This document shows positions 1 through 7,903 of a DNA stretch of 17,459 nucleotides, piece by piece (positions within the stretch are counted from its first letter, which is position 1; every line of letters starts with the position of its first letter). The stretch lies in contig DJCX01000081.1 in NCBI GenBank assembly GCA_002430755.1, forward strand, positions 1 to 17,459. The letters run 5' to 3'. Position numbers and translations under genes: made by a program. The notes beneath the pieces are model-generated. The model saw nothing but the letters and a program-made list of their open reading frames with translations, did not search any database and had not been told where the DNA came from. The DNA is from Flavobacteriales bacterium UBA5939 (GTDB lineage: Bacteria > Bacteroidota > Bacteroidia > Flavobacteriales > Schleiferiaceae).

Positions 1-477
1 GTGTGGATCATAAGTTTACTTGCGCCGGGTATTATTCTATGGTTCATTGGTCGGCCTAATGTACACATTGGCGCCAGTGCTTGGCTGTATGCTTTAGTAG
101 CATTTGTATTCTTTAGTGGTGTACTACGGTTACATATACGCCTGCTGGCACAGAGTATGCTGATGGTGTTCTTGTACGGTAGTTTTGTGTGGGGGGTATT
201 GCCCCACGATCCGTCGATCAGCTATGAGGGGCATTTAAGTGGGGCAGTAGTGGGCTTTTTACTCGCTGTTTGGTTTCGAAAGATTGAACCTATTGAGTCA
301 CTTAAAGACCAGAAGCCAATTTTTGAGGAGGAGGTTCCTTGGGACGATTGGAAACACCCCATGGAGCGTTCGTTGCATTTCGAGGAGGTTATCCCAACTC
401 CTGATACACCGTCGACACGGCCACAAGGCCAGCAGTTTCGGTACGAAGACGGCTCGAGCCCAGATGAATTGGCTTAG
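1..477 (+). CDS. Rhomboid family intramembrane serine protease, C-terminal part (5' end outside window)
   Basis: This is the 3' end of a rhomboid gene; the frame is open at base 1, so the true start lies upstream. Rhomboids are polytopic inner-membrane proteases that cleave membrane-anchored substrates with a Ser-His dyad. The visible part has a GAS motif with the likely nucleophile Ser at residue 26 (numbered from base 1), followed by hydrophobic segments at about 28-42 and 50-67. The likely catalytic His is at residue 78, in a GHLSGAVVG helix, as expected for the last core helix. Residues from about 95 to 158 form a charged, proline-containing cytoplasmic tail without recognisable motifs. 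The last 89 bases overlap the 3' end of rsmE on the other strand. The family call rests on the two catalytic motifs and their spacing; the substrate cannot be inferred. Confidence 0.85.
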   Translation: MWIISLLAPGIILWFIGRPNVHIGASAWLYALVAFVFFSGVLRLHIRLLAQSMLMVFLYGSFVWGVLPHDPSISYEGHLSGAVVGFLLAVWFRKIEPIESLKDQKPIFEEEVPWDDWKHPMERSLHFEEVIPTPDTPSTRPQGQQFRYEDGSSPDELA

Positions 478-1084
478 CACCAGCATCTATGGCCAATTGA
501 ATCTCCGCGGGAGAAAAATCTCCTTCAGGACCAATCATGATAGTTGTTGCTACATTAGCATCAAGAACTTCTTTCAACGACGATTTATGACCATTTTCAC
601 AATGGGCTATTAACAGGTTAGAATGTTCTTGAGCGATGAATTCCTTGAATGATAAAGCCGTCTGTACTTGAGTTAGATTTCCTTTTAAACTCTGCTTCGT
701 TGCACTAAGAACAATTTTACGTAGTCGCTCCTCCTTAATGACCTTACGCTCACTACGGTCGCAAATGATGGGCACAATTGTATCAATTCCCATTTCAACT
801 GCCTTTTCGACAAACAGCTCGATGCGGTCCATATTCTTAGTTGGAGCGATAGCGATAGTCAAGGAATAAGGAACGGTACCAAAATTGGATTCTACTTTAT
901 TAAACGATCCGTAAACCTTTGATTTAGAAGCGAATGATATTTCACCCTGATAAAGATTTCCATCGCCCGTGATAAAGTCAATACGATCACCTATGGATTT
1001 CCTTAGGACCTTAACACAGTGCTGAACTTCAGCTGCATCGAGCTGAAATTCCTTACCAGTGATATGTCCTAGAAAGAGCTGCAT
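389..1084 (-). CDS. rsmE: 16S rRNA (uracil-1498-N3)-methyltransferase RsmE
   Basis: The 231-residue product has the usual RsmE length. It uses SAM to methylate N3 of U1498 of 16S rRNA in the decoding region (family knowledge). An N-terminal PUA-like part (about 1-70, with HCVKVLR near 22-28) is followed by a SPOUT domain. The knot motifs are GPEGDF at 185-190 and LRTETA at 213-218, which form the SAM-binding trefoil knot. The ATG (bases 1084-1082) shares one base with the tsaD stop as TAATG, so it is the second gene of a tsaD-rsmE operon and probably translationally coupled. Its last 89 bases, which encode the LRTETA part of the knot, lie antisense to the rhomboid tail. The identification is firm. 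Confidence 0.95.
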   Translation of the reverse strand: MQLFLGHITGKEFQLDAAEVQHCVKVLRKSIGDRIDFITGDGNLYQGEISFASKSKVYGSFNKVESNFGTVPYSLTIAIAPTKNMDRIELFVEKAVEMGIDTIVPIICDRSERKVIKEERLRKIVLSATKQSLKGNLTQVQTALSFKEFIAQEHSNLLIAHCENGHKSSLKEVLDANVATTIMIGPEGDFSPAEIQLAIDAGAKPIHLGSSRLRTETAGLVAVSTVYQELG

Positions 1085-2103
1085 TAGAATTTAACTTTTG
1101 CCGAAGCCGAAATGCTCAGATCGGACGATTCACCTGCGAGAAATTTGTAATAGCCGGCGATACCAATCATAGCTGCATTGTCCGTAGTATACTGAAATGG
1201 AGGTATATAGGTGTTTAAACCAACGCGTTCACCCAATGCGGTGAGCCTCTTCCTTAATTCGGAGTTCGCGCTAACACCACCAGCAATAGCGACATGTTGG
1301 CAACAGGTGGCTTTAATGGCCATCTCAAGTTTTTTAAATAGTACATCTAACAAAGCATTCTGATAGCTCGCACAAATGTCTGCCCTGTGATTTTCAACAA
1401 AATTTGGATCCTGTTGTACTCGTTTTTGAAGCGCATACAAGAAACTGGTCTTCATGCCTGAGAAACTGAAGTTGTAACCGTCTACTTGCGGACGACCGAA
1501 TTCGATGAATTTAGGATTCCCTTCTTTAGCCAAGCGGTCTATGTGCGGACCTCCGGGGTAGGGTAAACCTATGATTTTAGCGGCTTTATCGAAGGCTTCA
1601 CCTACGGCATCATCTATGGTTTCACCAAGAATACGCATGTCTTTAGGGCTATGAACTTCGACAAGTTGGGTATGACCACCACTTACCGTAAGACACAGAA
1701 ATGGGAAACCAATAGGCGTCTTGTGGGCATCTTCTATCAGATGTGCTAGAATGTGTGCATGCATGTGATGCACAGGAATCAAAGGAACATCCAAAGTCAT
1801 GGCTAGACTCTTTGCGAATGACGTTCCTACTAGTAACGAACCCATTAAGCCTGGACCGTTAGTAAAAGCGATGGCATTTAGCTGTGAAGGTTCGATATTT
1901 GCTACCTTTAAAGCACGGTCAATAACAGGCACTATGTTCTGTTGATGCGCCCGCGAAGCCAATTCAGGAACGACACCACCATACGCCGTATGTACCGCTT
2001 GAGAAGCAACTTCATTGGACAATACACTATTTCCGTGCAGCACTGCAGCGGAGGTATCGTCGCAACTACTTTCAATTGCCAATATGTAAGGAGTGTTGCC
2101 CAT
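1084..2103 (-). CDS. tsaD: tRNA N6-adenosine threonylcarbamoyltransferase TsaD
   Basis: The 339-residue product is full length for the Kae1/TsaD/Qri7 family. It transfers the threonylcarbamoyl group from TC-AMP to A37 of ANN-decoding tRNAs (t6A), working with TsaB and TsaE in the cytoplasm. Visible motifs are ESSCDDTSAA at 11-20, the metal-binding HMHAH with His113 and His117, LTVSGGHT, a GEAFDKAAK-type loop, GGVSAN, and the third metal ligand Asp308 in DNAAMIG. The start is fixed because the conserved N-terminal strand begins at residue 6. The ATG (2103-2101) overlaps the start codon of the divergent tamB-like gene. A TAnnTTTG box at 2119-2112 on this strand may drive the tsaD-rsmE operon. 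Confidence 0.97.
   Translation of the reverse strand: MGNTPYILAIESSCDDTSAAVLHGNSVLSNEVASQAVHTAYGGVVPELASRAHQQNIVPVIDRALKVANIEPSQLNAIAFTNGPGLMGSLLVGTSFAKSLAMTLDVPLIPVHHMHAHILAHLIEDAHKTPIGFPFLCLTVSGGHTQLVEVHSPKDMRILGETIDDAVGEAFDKAAKIIGLPYPGGPHIDRLAKEGNPKFIEFGRPQVDGYNFSFSGMKTSFLYALQKRVQQDPNFVENHRADICASYQNALLDVLFKKLEMAIKATCCQHVAIAGGVSANSELRKRLTALGERVGLNTYIPPFQYTTDNAAMIGIAGYYKFLAGESSDLSISASAKVKF
2087..2093 (+). promoter_or_regulatory. Shine-Dalgarno-like site (TAAGGAG) for the tamB-like gene
   Basis: TAAGGAG is followed by 8 nt and then the ATG at 2102. This supports 2102 over the in-frame GTG at 2093, which begins with the last base of the site itself. The same bases encode Thr-Pro-Tyr near the tsaD N-terminus, so a chance match is possible; Bacteroidota often translate without Shine-Dalgarno sites. 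Confidence 0.45.
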
Positions 2104-5100
2104 GAATGAGTCAAAAGTACAGCAAAATCGGCTGAAAACTTGGCGTTACTATGCCTTGATGTCGGCTTTTTCCGTCCTTTTGATATTGGCCTTAACGGCC
2201 ACTGTCACTTTGAATTCAAGACCTTTCCAAAAGTGGCTATTCGCCGGTTACGTGGCACCTTCATTGGCAGAGAGAGAACTATCTATTGATTTTTCAGGCT
2301 TTGATTACCAGTTCCCAAGCTCATTTTACTTTGGGCCAACCACGGTGAATTTTAAAGACAGTGCTTTGTTTACGGTCAAGGGTATTGAGTTGAACGATGT
2401 ATTCTGGTCATCTCATATCGGCGTTCGAACCATTCTTGTGAATCAATGCGAACTGCATTCACCCTTGGACGGCGAACGGGTGAAGGGCTTCATTAATAGC
2501 TTCAATTCGGACTCAGACAATGCTGGACAATCATTTCAAGCAACCATAGGTGCGATTTATATTGATTCAATCAATGGTAGCACCAGCAATGATATCTCCT
2601 GGACTATCAGTGGTGAAAGTAGGAATGTGGTCCTTAATGATGAATTGAACGTAGAGGATGTATCTCTTCTTGCTATGCTAAACGGTATGCAGTTCGAAGT
2701 GGGAGCCACAAACATCTTTAAATCATCAAACGGTCGAATTCAATTAGATTATGTATTGAATTCTGACGGAATAGCTAAAACCTACGGCGGCGTGAGCGGT
2801 TTTGTGGATTCCTTGTATTTGGAGGGATCAATCCAAACAGATACTTCTATTGAACTGGCTTCACTAGGTATTGAAGAGTATGAGCCTGTTTTGAAGGCAT
2901 GTGAATTTTCGTTTAATGGCTTATTATACGACTCCAAAGTCTCGGGTCGCATAATAGGAGGGAATTCTAGCTACTCAATGCGCTCAACATTGACTCAAGA
3001 GGAGTCGGATTCTTACAACATAAGTTCCGATTTAGATTTAAGTCGTGAATTCTATAATTGGCCAATTTTTAATGGTTTTGAGCCTGTTTTAGGCGTTTTT
3101 CGTCCAAAAAACGCTCAAATTGATGTAAAAACAGATTTTTCTGACCTTTCTTGGTCAACCGTTTTGACGGATAAAAACAACCGCTGGGAACTCTCCAGTG
3201 AAAGTCAAAACAATCCTGTTCGAGGAATACTAATAAGTAACGAGATAGCGCTTGGACCTGTTGAATCTGCCAAGGCTCAGTTAAGCATTTTGCCCAATTT
3301 AAGCGCAGTAATTGATGGGGATGATTTTGAAATATTAGCTGCTCTTCCCGAAATACGTTCCAACGGTATGAAGGTTAAGGGGTTGAATGCACGCTTTGAA
3401 CACCGGAAAGATAAAGACTCACTTTGGCTCAGCTCGCTTGATTCAAAGTGTGATATCGAATTGAATTACAGTCGTGTAGGAATGCTCAATAGTATTTCTG
3501 GGCAATTGAACACACTCGATTTGGGATTAATAGATCCCCTTGACACAGGACAGCGATTAACAGCCACAGCAAATATTAATTTTACCGACGAAGGATTAGG
3601 TTCTGTTTTACTGCAAGATGTCGTATTAATGCGTCCTGAAGACGTGATTTTCCTTAGAGAATTATCCTTAACTCATGTTTTAGGTGCAAAGAGTCGAAGC
3701 TTAGTGTTATCAAGTGATGTACTTGATTTTTCAGTCAATGGGGATTGGGATTTCACAGTTTTTCCAAAGGTTGCTTCCCATGTATTCCAGGACATCATCG
3801 TACAAAAAGAAGAACTATGGCCACAAGCGGCATTTAAATTTGATATTCAAGCGGGTAATATAGGTTGGCTCGCAGATCTCATACACCTTGATGTATTCCT
3901 CAGTGAGGATACACACATCTTTGGGAAGTATAATGGTACACGTAAGATGTGGTCCACGACTATGTTCATTCCTGAAGCGACCTATGAAAACAATAGCGGA
4001 AAGGATATTGTCTTGGCCTCTTCCCAAACACAAGATGTTCACAATACCACGCTAAAGGCTGACAAACTGAAATTTGATACTTGGAACTTTGCGAAGGTGA
4101 ACCTCAGTTCGAACGGGATTGTTGGGCCAAAGAGGATAGCGTTCTCAGGTGTTGTCGAAGATTCTATCCCGAGTGAAATAAATTTGGAAGGATCTCTGTT
4201 AAGCGGAGAGGCGGCTATTACAGATGCAGCCTTCAACATTGGGGAATCGCAGTTTGCACTATTAGATACTGCCCAACTTCAATGGCAGAATGCGCAATTA
4301 AATGTGGATTCTTTAATTCTCGCTGGCGACGACGGTAGCTTCGTACTTGATGGTCAACTATTTGATACCGATGCTCCTGAGATTGAGCTCGGTCTAGAAG
4401 GTTTTAATTCAAAGGTGGTGAATTACCTATTTCGCACACCAGAGGCGTTGTTTTCTGGTACATGGAATGCACAATTAACGTTTAAAGATTCATTTTTCCG
4501 ACCGTTTATAAATGGACAGATTGAGGTTGACGATTTTGGTTTAAATAATTATGAATACGGTCGGTTCACGGCGAATGCCGAAGTTGAAGACTTAACACGT
4601 TTAAGTGCATTCGGCCAATTACGACAAGGTACATCCAGTTCCTTTTCCTTTAGTGGGGACTACGATTTTACAACCCATGAAGTTGATTTAAGAGCAAGTA
4701 TAGATGAACTTGCTGTCGATCCTTTTAACCCGCTGTTTAATGGGATTCTAGATGAATTCAGTGGTACGCTTCAAGGTGGATTAGAATGGTACGGTCCTCT
4801 GGAAACATACACACTGAATGGTGCGTTTACCATGCGTGACGGTCATTTTATTGTGCCTATAGTTGGTGCTGAATTAAGCGCTTCTGAGCCCGTTGAATTG
4901 GTTATTACTGAAGATGAAATTGCACTAGACACTGCTCAATTCTATGTGCCAAAGGATAGTACTACTGCAATAGTCTTTGGCGGTATTCATCACAATAAGT
5001 TCGACAGTTTAGTATTTGACCTAAAACTTCACAGTGATAGTATACGAGCGGTTGATTTAAGTAGAAATATTGACGGCTACTTTTATGGTACTGCAGTAGT

Positions 5101-6262
5101 AGAGGGGGACCTCGTCCTAGAAGGACCTTTGGAACAGTTACATTTGGACCTAGCCTTAGCTACAAAAGACGGTACTAACTTTAAGATTCCTTTGGATAAC
5201 CCAACTGCGGTTGAAATGCCGAGCTACATTCGTTTTAGTGATGCTGGATTGCCTACAGCAGATAGTGTTTTTGTTCAAGAACTGGAATATTTCACCACGG
5301 ATATAGCCATTGAGGCAACGCCAAATGCTGATGTGGAGCTCGTGCTTGATGAAGTATTAGGAGATGTAATCAAAGCTCGCGGAAGCGGTAATATGCGTCT
5401 TAAAATTTTAGAAGACGAAAGCCTAGAGTTGTACGGTTTGTACACGCTGGTTTCGGGCGATTATCTGTTTACTCTGCAGAATATTATTAACAAGCCTTTT
5501 GAGATTATACCTGGTGGCACCATTTTATGGAGTGGCGACCTCTATGAGGCACAAGTAAATATTGACGCGAAATATTCTCTTTCCACCGACCTTCAAGGTT
5601 TGGTCTCAAATGCGAATTACAACAACGAGAATGTCAATGTGGATTTGATCATTAATCTAAGTGGTGCCTTAATGAATCCAGACATTGCATTTACAGTAGA
5701 TTTGCCAAATGCGCCAGCAAGTTATTTAGAGGAACTTCAAAGGCACTTTTTAAGCGAAGATGCCATGAATTATCAAGCATTTTCATTGCTCCTCCTAGGT
5801 GAATTCTACCAGCAAGATTTGGCGGTACAGGAGGGCTTTGACTTTAGCGGTTCTGTAAGCAGAAACACGTCGGAATTGCTCGTTAGTGAATTTGGAAGTT
5901 GGCTGGCCGCAGGAATTGGTTCATATGTCGACTTAGAATTGGACTATACAAGTGGAACCAATCCGTATGAGGTATTAGGTACTACCCAGAATAATTTGAA
6001 TCTCGGTCTAGGAAAAGATTTCCTTGACGGTAGACTGAGCGTAAATTCTTCTTTGGACATTCCTATAGGTCAATCCGGCGCTTCGACGCTTTTACTTGGC
6101 GATACAGAGGTGATATACTCATTGACTAAGGACGGAAGAATCAAACTCAGAGCGTTTAACAGAAGCAATCGTAACGATCCTCTCATGCAAAATTCTGGTC
6201 CGTATACACAAGGTGTAGGGATCTTATTTCAAAAGGAATTTGAATCAGTACTCAAGGACTAG
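2102..6262 (+). CDS. tamB: TamB-like translocation/assembly module protein (DUF490)
   Basis: A very long (1386 residues from this ATG) AsmA/TamB-type protein. The N-terminus is a short basic cytoplasmic stretch followed by one membrane anchor at about 16-38. The rest is a monotonous run of alternating polar and hydrophobic beta-strand segments, as in the periplasm-spanning groove of TamB. The C-terminal 400 or so residues resemble the conserved TamB/DUF490 domain, with stretches such as RGSGNMRLKI, LVSGDYLFTLQN and GGTILWSGDLYEAQVNIDAKY. Family members move lipid or help insert outer-membrane proteins; in Bacteroidota the partner is usually a TamL/TamA-type barrel, which is not in this window. 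Its start codon overlaps that of tsaD and its TAG stop overlaps the TAG stop of the heptose gene. The family call is strong; the exact substrate is unknown. Confidence 0.88.
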   Translation: MNESKVQQNRLKTWRYYALMSAFSVLLILALTATVTLNSRPFQKWLFAGYVAPSLAERELSIDFSGFDYQFPSSFYFGPTTVNFKDSALFTVKGIELNDVFWSSHIGVRTILVNQCELHSPLDGERVKGFINSFNSDSDNAGQSFQATIGAIYIDSINGSTSNDISWTISGESRNVVLNDELNVEDVSLLAMLNGMQFEVGATNIFKSSNGRIQLDYVLNSDGIAKTYGGVSGFVDSLYLEGSIQTDTSIELASLGIEEYEPVLKACEFSFNGLLYDSKVSGRIIGGNSSYSMRSTLTQEESDSYNISSDLDLSREFYNWPIFNGFEPVLGVFRPKNAQIDVKTDFSDLSWSTVLTDKNNRWELSSESQNNPVRGILISNEIALGPVESAKAQLSILPNLSAVIDGDDFEILAALPEIRSNGMKVKGLNARFEHRKDKDSLWLSSLDSKCDIELNYSRVGMLNSISGQLNTLDLGLIDPLDTGQRLTATANINFTDEGLGSVLLQDVVLMRPEDVIFLRELSLTHVLGAKSRSLVLSSDVLDFSVNGDWDFTVFPKVASHVFQDIIVQKEELWPQAAFKFDIQAGNIGWLADLIHLDVFLSEDTHIFGKYNGTRKMWSTTMFIPEATYENNSGKDIVLASSQTQDVHNTTLKADKLKFDTWNFAKVNLSSNGIVGPKRIAFSGVVEDSIPSEINLEGSLLSGEAAITDAAFNIGESQFALLDTAQLQWQNAQLNVDSLILAGDDGSFVLDGQLFDTDAPEIELGLEGFNSKVVNYLFRTPEALFSGTWNAQLTFKDSFFRPFINGQIEVDDFGLNNYEYGRFTANAEVEDLTRLSAFGQLRQGTSSSFSFSGDYDFTTHEVDLRASIDELAVDPFNPLFNGILDEFSGTLQGGLEWYGPLETYTLNGAFTMRDGHFIVPIVGAELSASEPVELVITEDEIALDTAQFYVPKDSTTAIVFGGIHHNKFDSLVFDLKLHSDSIRAVDLSRNIDGYFYGTAVVEGDLVLEGPLEQLHLDLALATKDGTNFKIPLDNPTAVEMPSYIRFSDAGLPTADSVFVQELEYFTTDIAIEATPNADVELVLDEVLGDVIKARGSGNMRLKILEDESLELYGLYTLVSGDYLFTLQNIINKPFEIIPGGTILWSGDLYEAQVNIDAKYSLSTDLQGLVSNANYNNENVNVDLIINLSGALMNPDIAFTVDLPNAPASYLEELQRHFLSEDAMNYQAFSLLLLGEFYQQDLAVQEGFDFSGSVSRNTSELLVSEFGSWLAAGIGSYVDLELDYTSGTNPYEVLGTTQNNLNLGLGKDFLDGRLSVNSSLDIPIGQSGASTLLLGDTEVIYSLTKDGRIKLRAFNRSNRNDPLMQNSGPYTQGVGILFQKEFESVLKD
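2112..2119 (-). promoter_or_regulatory. Candidate -7 promoter element (TACTTTTG) for tsaD-rsmE
   Basis: Read on the minus strand this is TACTTTTG, a perfect match to the Bacteroidota -7 consensus TAnnTTTG. It ends 8 nt before the tsaD ATG. No clear TTG stands at the -33 distance (only a T-rich stretch), so support is moderate. It lies inside the first codons of the divergent tamB-like gene. Confidence 0.4.
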
Positions 6263-7551
6263 CTCTGTCCTTCAATGAGAGCAATGGCCTCTACAAGTGA
6301 ATCTACGTAGTGATTAGGTACAGCAGTATGCGGCTTTAATCCATGTCCAGTCTTAACTCGAATGGTAGTTACTCCAGCATTCTGACCGGCTTCGATGTCT
6401 CTTGGTGAATCACCTACGAGAAAGCTTTGCGCTAAGTCAATATTGAACCTATCCTTTGCTGCCAAGAGCATGCCTGGCGAAGGTTTCCGGCATTCACAAG
6501 GAATCTTGTATTCTCGAACTTCACCTTCAAAACCGCCGTGAGGGTGGTGCGGGCAGAAGTAAATGGCCTCCACAAAGGCGCCTTGCTCACCCAATTGAGT
6601 CTCCATCTTTTTATGAATGTTGCCCAATTCTTCGATAGTACACAAGCCGCGTGCGATAACGCTTTGATTTGTGACCACAACTACGAGATAACCGAGCTTG
6701 TTCAACTTCTTGATACAATCGGCTGCGTACGGGTATAATTCAAAGTCCTCAGGTCTATGAATAAGATCAGTATCTATATTGATCACCCCGTCTCTATCCA
6801 GGTATACACACTTTTGGGGCCTGTTTAAGTTGCGTGCAGCAACCTTACCAGAGGAAATAGCCTGTTCTACCTTTTCCAATCGGTCCGGAGTACCCATGTC
6901 TTTGAGATACTCAGGAGTATTGTAGGCATAGACATTGAGTCGCTCGTGAAGGGTGGGGAAGATGTCTTTTCCGAAATCGGCTTTAACGCCTTCTTCAAGG
7001 TGTTCTAAAACCACGGGGTTGAAAACATAGGCCGCTGCATTAACTAGATTTCTGTAAACAAGGCCTTCTGGGTGCGGCTTCGCATAAAAGGCACATACCT
7101 TGTCGTTTTCATCAACATCCAGCAAATCACTATCGTAAGGATGATCATTCGGGTGAACCACTAACGTAGCATCCGCACCCTTCGCTTGGTGGAAGGCAAA
7201 TAGTCGATGTAAATCCATATTCATCATTACATCACCGTAGAGGACAATGAACGGCTCCGTCAAATGCTCTTGTAGGGCTTTTACACCACCTACAGTTCCT
7301 AACGGAGTTGGTTCGACGTAATAGTGTATACGTATTCCAAAGGCTTCTCCCTTTCCAAAATGGTCTTCAATGTGATGGTATAAATGGTTGACAATGAGCC
7401 AGACATCAGTAAAGCCGTGGTCTTTTAGAAGGTTGATTTGATACTCAAGTATGGGCTTGCCGAGAACTGGCATCATAGGCTTGGGAATATCGTCTCTGAC
7501 TTGTGCAAGACGGGTTCCTTTACCACCGGCAAGAATGAGTGCTACCTTCAT
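6259..7551 (-). CDS. Fused sugar-1-phosphate nucleotidyltransferase (HddC-like) and D-glycero-D-manno-heptose 1,7-bisphosphate phosphatase (GmhB-like)
   Basis: The 430-residue product has two enzyme domains. Residues 1 to about 230 are an NTP_transferase with the nucleotide-binding loop LAGGKGTRL (7-15), the KPM motif (24-26) and Asp107 in YGD for metal. Residues about 247-430 are a HAD-IIIA phosphatase with nucleophile Asp252 and Asp254 in DRDGVIN, TNQS, the GmhB-type zinc knuckle Cys333, His335, Cys352 and Cys354, and a GDSPRD motif. GmhB removes the 7-phosphate of heptose bisphosphate, and HddC-type enzymes load heptose-1-phosphate as GDP-heptose; the fusion suggests two steps of one pathway for surface glycans. 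The sugar and nucleotide are inferred, and a mannose-like substrate is possible. The ATG at 7551 is preferred over the in-frame TTG at 7569, which forms part of a TAGGTTTG promoter box. The stop shares the palindrome CTAG with the tamB-like gene. Confidence 0.87.
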   Translation of the reverse strand: MKVALILAGGKGTRLAQVRDDIPKPMMPVLGKPILEYQINLLKDHGFTDVWLIVNHLYHHIEDHFGKGEAFGIRIHYYVEPTPLGTVGGVKALQEHLTEPFIVLYGDVMMNMDLHRLFAFHQAKGADATLVVHPNDHPYDSDLLDVDENDKVCAFYAKPHPEGLVYRNLVNAAAYVFNPVVLEHLEEGVKADFGKDIFPTLHERLNVYAYNTPEYLKDMGTPDRLEKVEQAISSGKVAARNLNRPQKCVYLDRDGVINIDTDLIHRPEDFELYPYAADCIKKLNKLGYLVVVVTNQSVIARGLCTIEELGNIHKKMETQLGEQGAFVEAIYFCPHHPHGGFEGEVREYKIPCECRKPSPGMLLAAKDRFNIDLAQSFLVGDSPRDIEAGQNAGVTTIRVKTGHGLKPHTAVPNHYVDSLVEAIALIEGQS

Positions 7552-7738
7552 AGTTAGATGTTTGCTCAAACCTAAGAAGCTTTAAGGAGCTAAGAAAGTC
7601 TTGCGGCGAAAGATTCTTAACATCATCATATAGAGTATCAATACGGACTCTTGTAAGACGGTAGAAGAGATTTAATACTCTAATTTGTTGAATAGGAAGT
7701 AGTTCAATATTTAACGTAACGGACCCCTCTTTGAGCAC
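7520..7738 (-). CDS. Possible small hypothetical protein (doubtful)
   Basis: An open frame of 72 codons from a GTG at 7738 (a TTG lies just upstream). It encodes an amphipathic, Leu- and Arg-rich peptide with segments such as LNIELLPIQQIRVLNLFYRL. No family is recognised and no signal peptide or membrane helix is visible. It overlaps the start of the downstream gene by 32 bases, and a good promoter box for that gene lies inside it. The amino-acid composition is protein-like, but the weak start and overlap leave it uncertain. It may instead be a leader region. Confidence 0.25.
   Translation of the reverse strand: MLKEGSVTLNIELLPIQQIRVLNLFYRLTRVRIDTLYDDVKNLSPQDFLSSLKLLRFEQTSNYEGSTHSCRW
7567..7574 (-). 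promoter_or_regulatory. Candidate -7 promoter element (TAGGTTTG) for the nucleotidyltransferase-phosphatase gene
   Basis: On the minus strand the sequence is TAGGTTTG, matching TAnnTTTG fully and ending 15 nt before the ATG at 7551. A TTT in place of TTG lies 20 nt upstream (7597-7595). Its last three bases are the TTG that could otherwise be mistaken for an upstream start codon. Confidence 0.45.
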
Positions 7739-7770
7739 CAAGTTTTTTTCAAATTTTTGAGTCCTAACTA

Positions 7771-7800
7771 TTGCAAAAATGAAAATAGCCGTTACATTTG
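7771..7800 (+). promoter_or_regulatory. Promoter of tRNA-Asp (TTG-N19-TACATTTG)
   Basis: TTG at 7771-7773 and TACATTTG at 7793-7800 are separated by 19 nt, matching the Bacteroidota primary sigma-factor promoter (TTG, about 19 nt, TAnnTTTG). Transcription would begin near 7804-7808, about 11-15 nt before the mature tRNA 5' end. Confidence 0.7.
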
Positions 7801-7818
7801 CAACCGCAATTGAAGCAC

Positions 7819-7895
7819 GGTCCGGTAGTTCAGTTGGTTAGAATACAAGCCTGTCACGCTTGGGGTCGCGAGTTCGAGTCTCGTCCGGATCGCCA
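7819..7895 (+). tRNA. tRNA-Asp (anticodon GUC), CCA encoded
   Basis: A complete cloverleaf can be folded. The acceptor stem pairs GGTCCGG (7819-7825) with CCGGATC (7885-7891), with one G-U pair. The D stem is GTTC/GAAT (7828-7831 and 7841-7844). The anticodon stem is CAAGC/GCTTG around the loop CTGTCAC, with anticodon GTC at 7853-7855. The variable loop is short. The T stem is GCGAG/CTCGT around TTCGAGT. The discriminator is G (7892), as expected for Asp, and CCA at 7893-7895 is encoded. It is a single-gene unit between its own promoter and a terminator. Confidence 0.97.
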
Positions 7896-7903
7896 ACAAT
7901 TAG

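Larger units (their letters stand above)
7552..7818. other. Intergenic region between the heptose gene and tRNA-Asp
   Basis: This 267-nt stretch holds promoter boxes for both flanking genes and the doubtful small ORF. An imperfect inverted repeat spans 7591-7619: TAAGAA pairs with TTCTTA, then TCTT with AAGA after a two-base bulge, around a 7-nt loop. It overlaps the -33 region proposed for the minus-strand gene, so it could be an operator or a leader hairpin; this is inference. On the minus strand an imperfect box (TATTTTCA at 7788-7781, with TTG 19 nt upstream) might start a longer transcript. Confidence 0.4.

Noticed and set aside
2093..2101. GTG at 2093 as the tamB-like start
   Set aside because: The GTG overlaps the Shine-Dalgarno-like TAAGGAG, which is well spaced for the ATG at 2102.
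7552..7569. TTG at 7569 as the start of the nucleotidyltransferase fusion
   Set aside because: It is a rare start codon, part of a TAGGTTTG promoter box, and adds six residues before the usual MKVALILAGG beginning.
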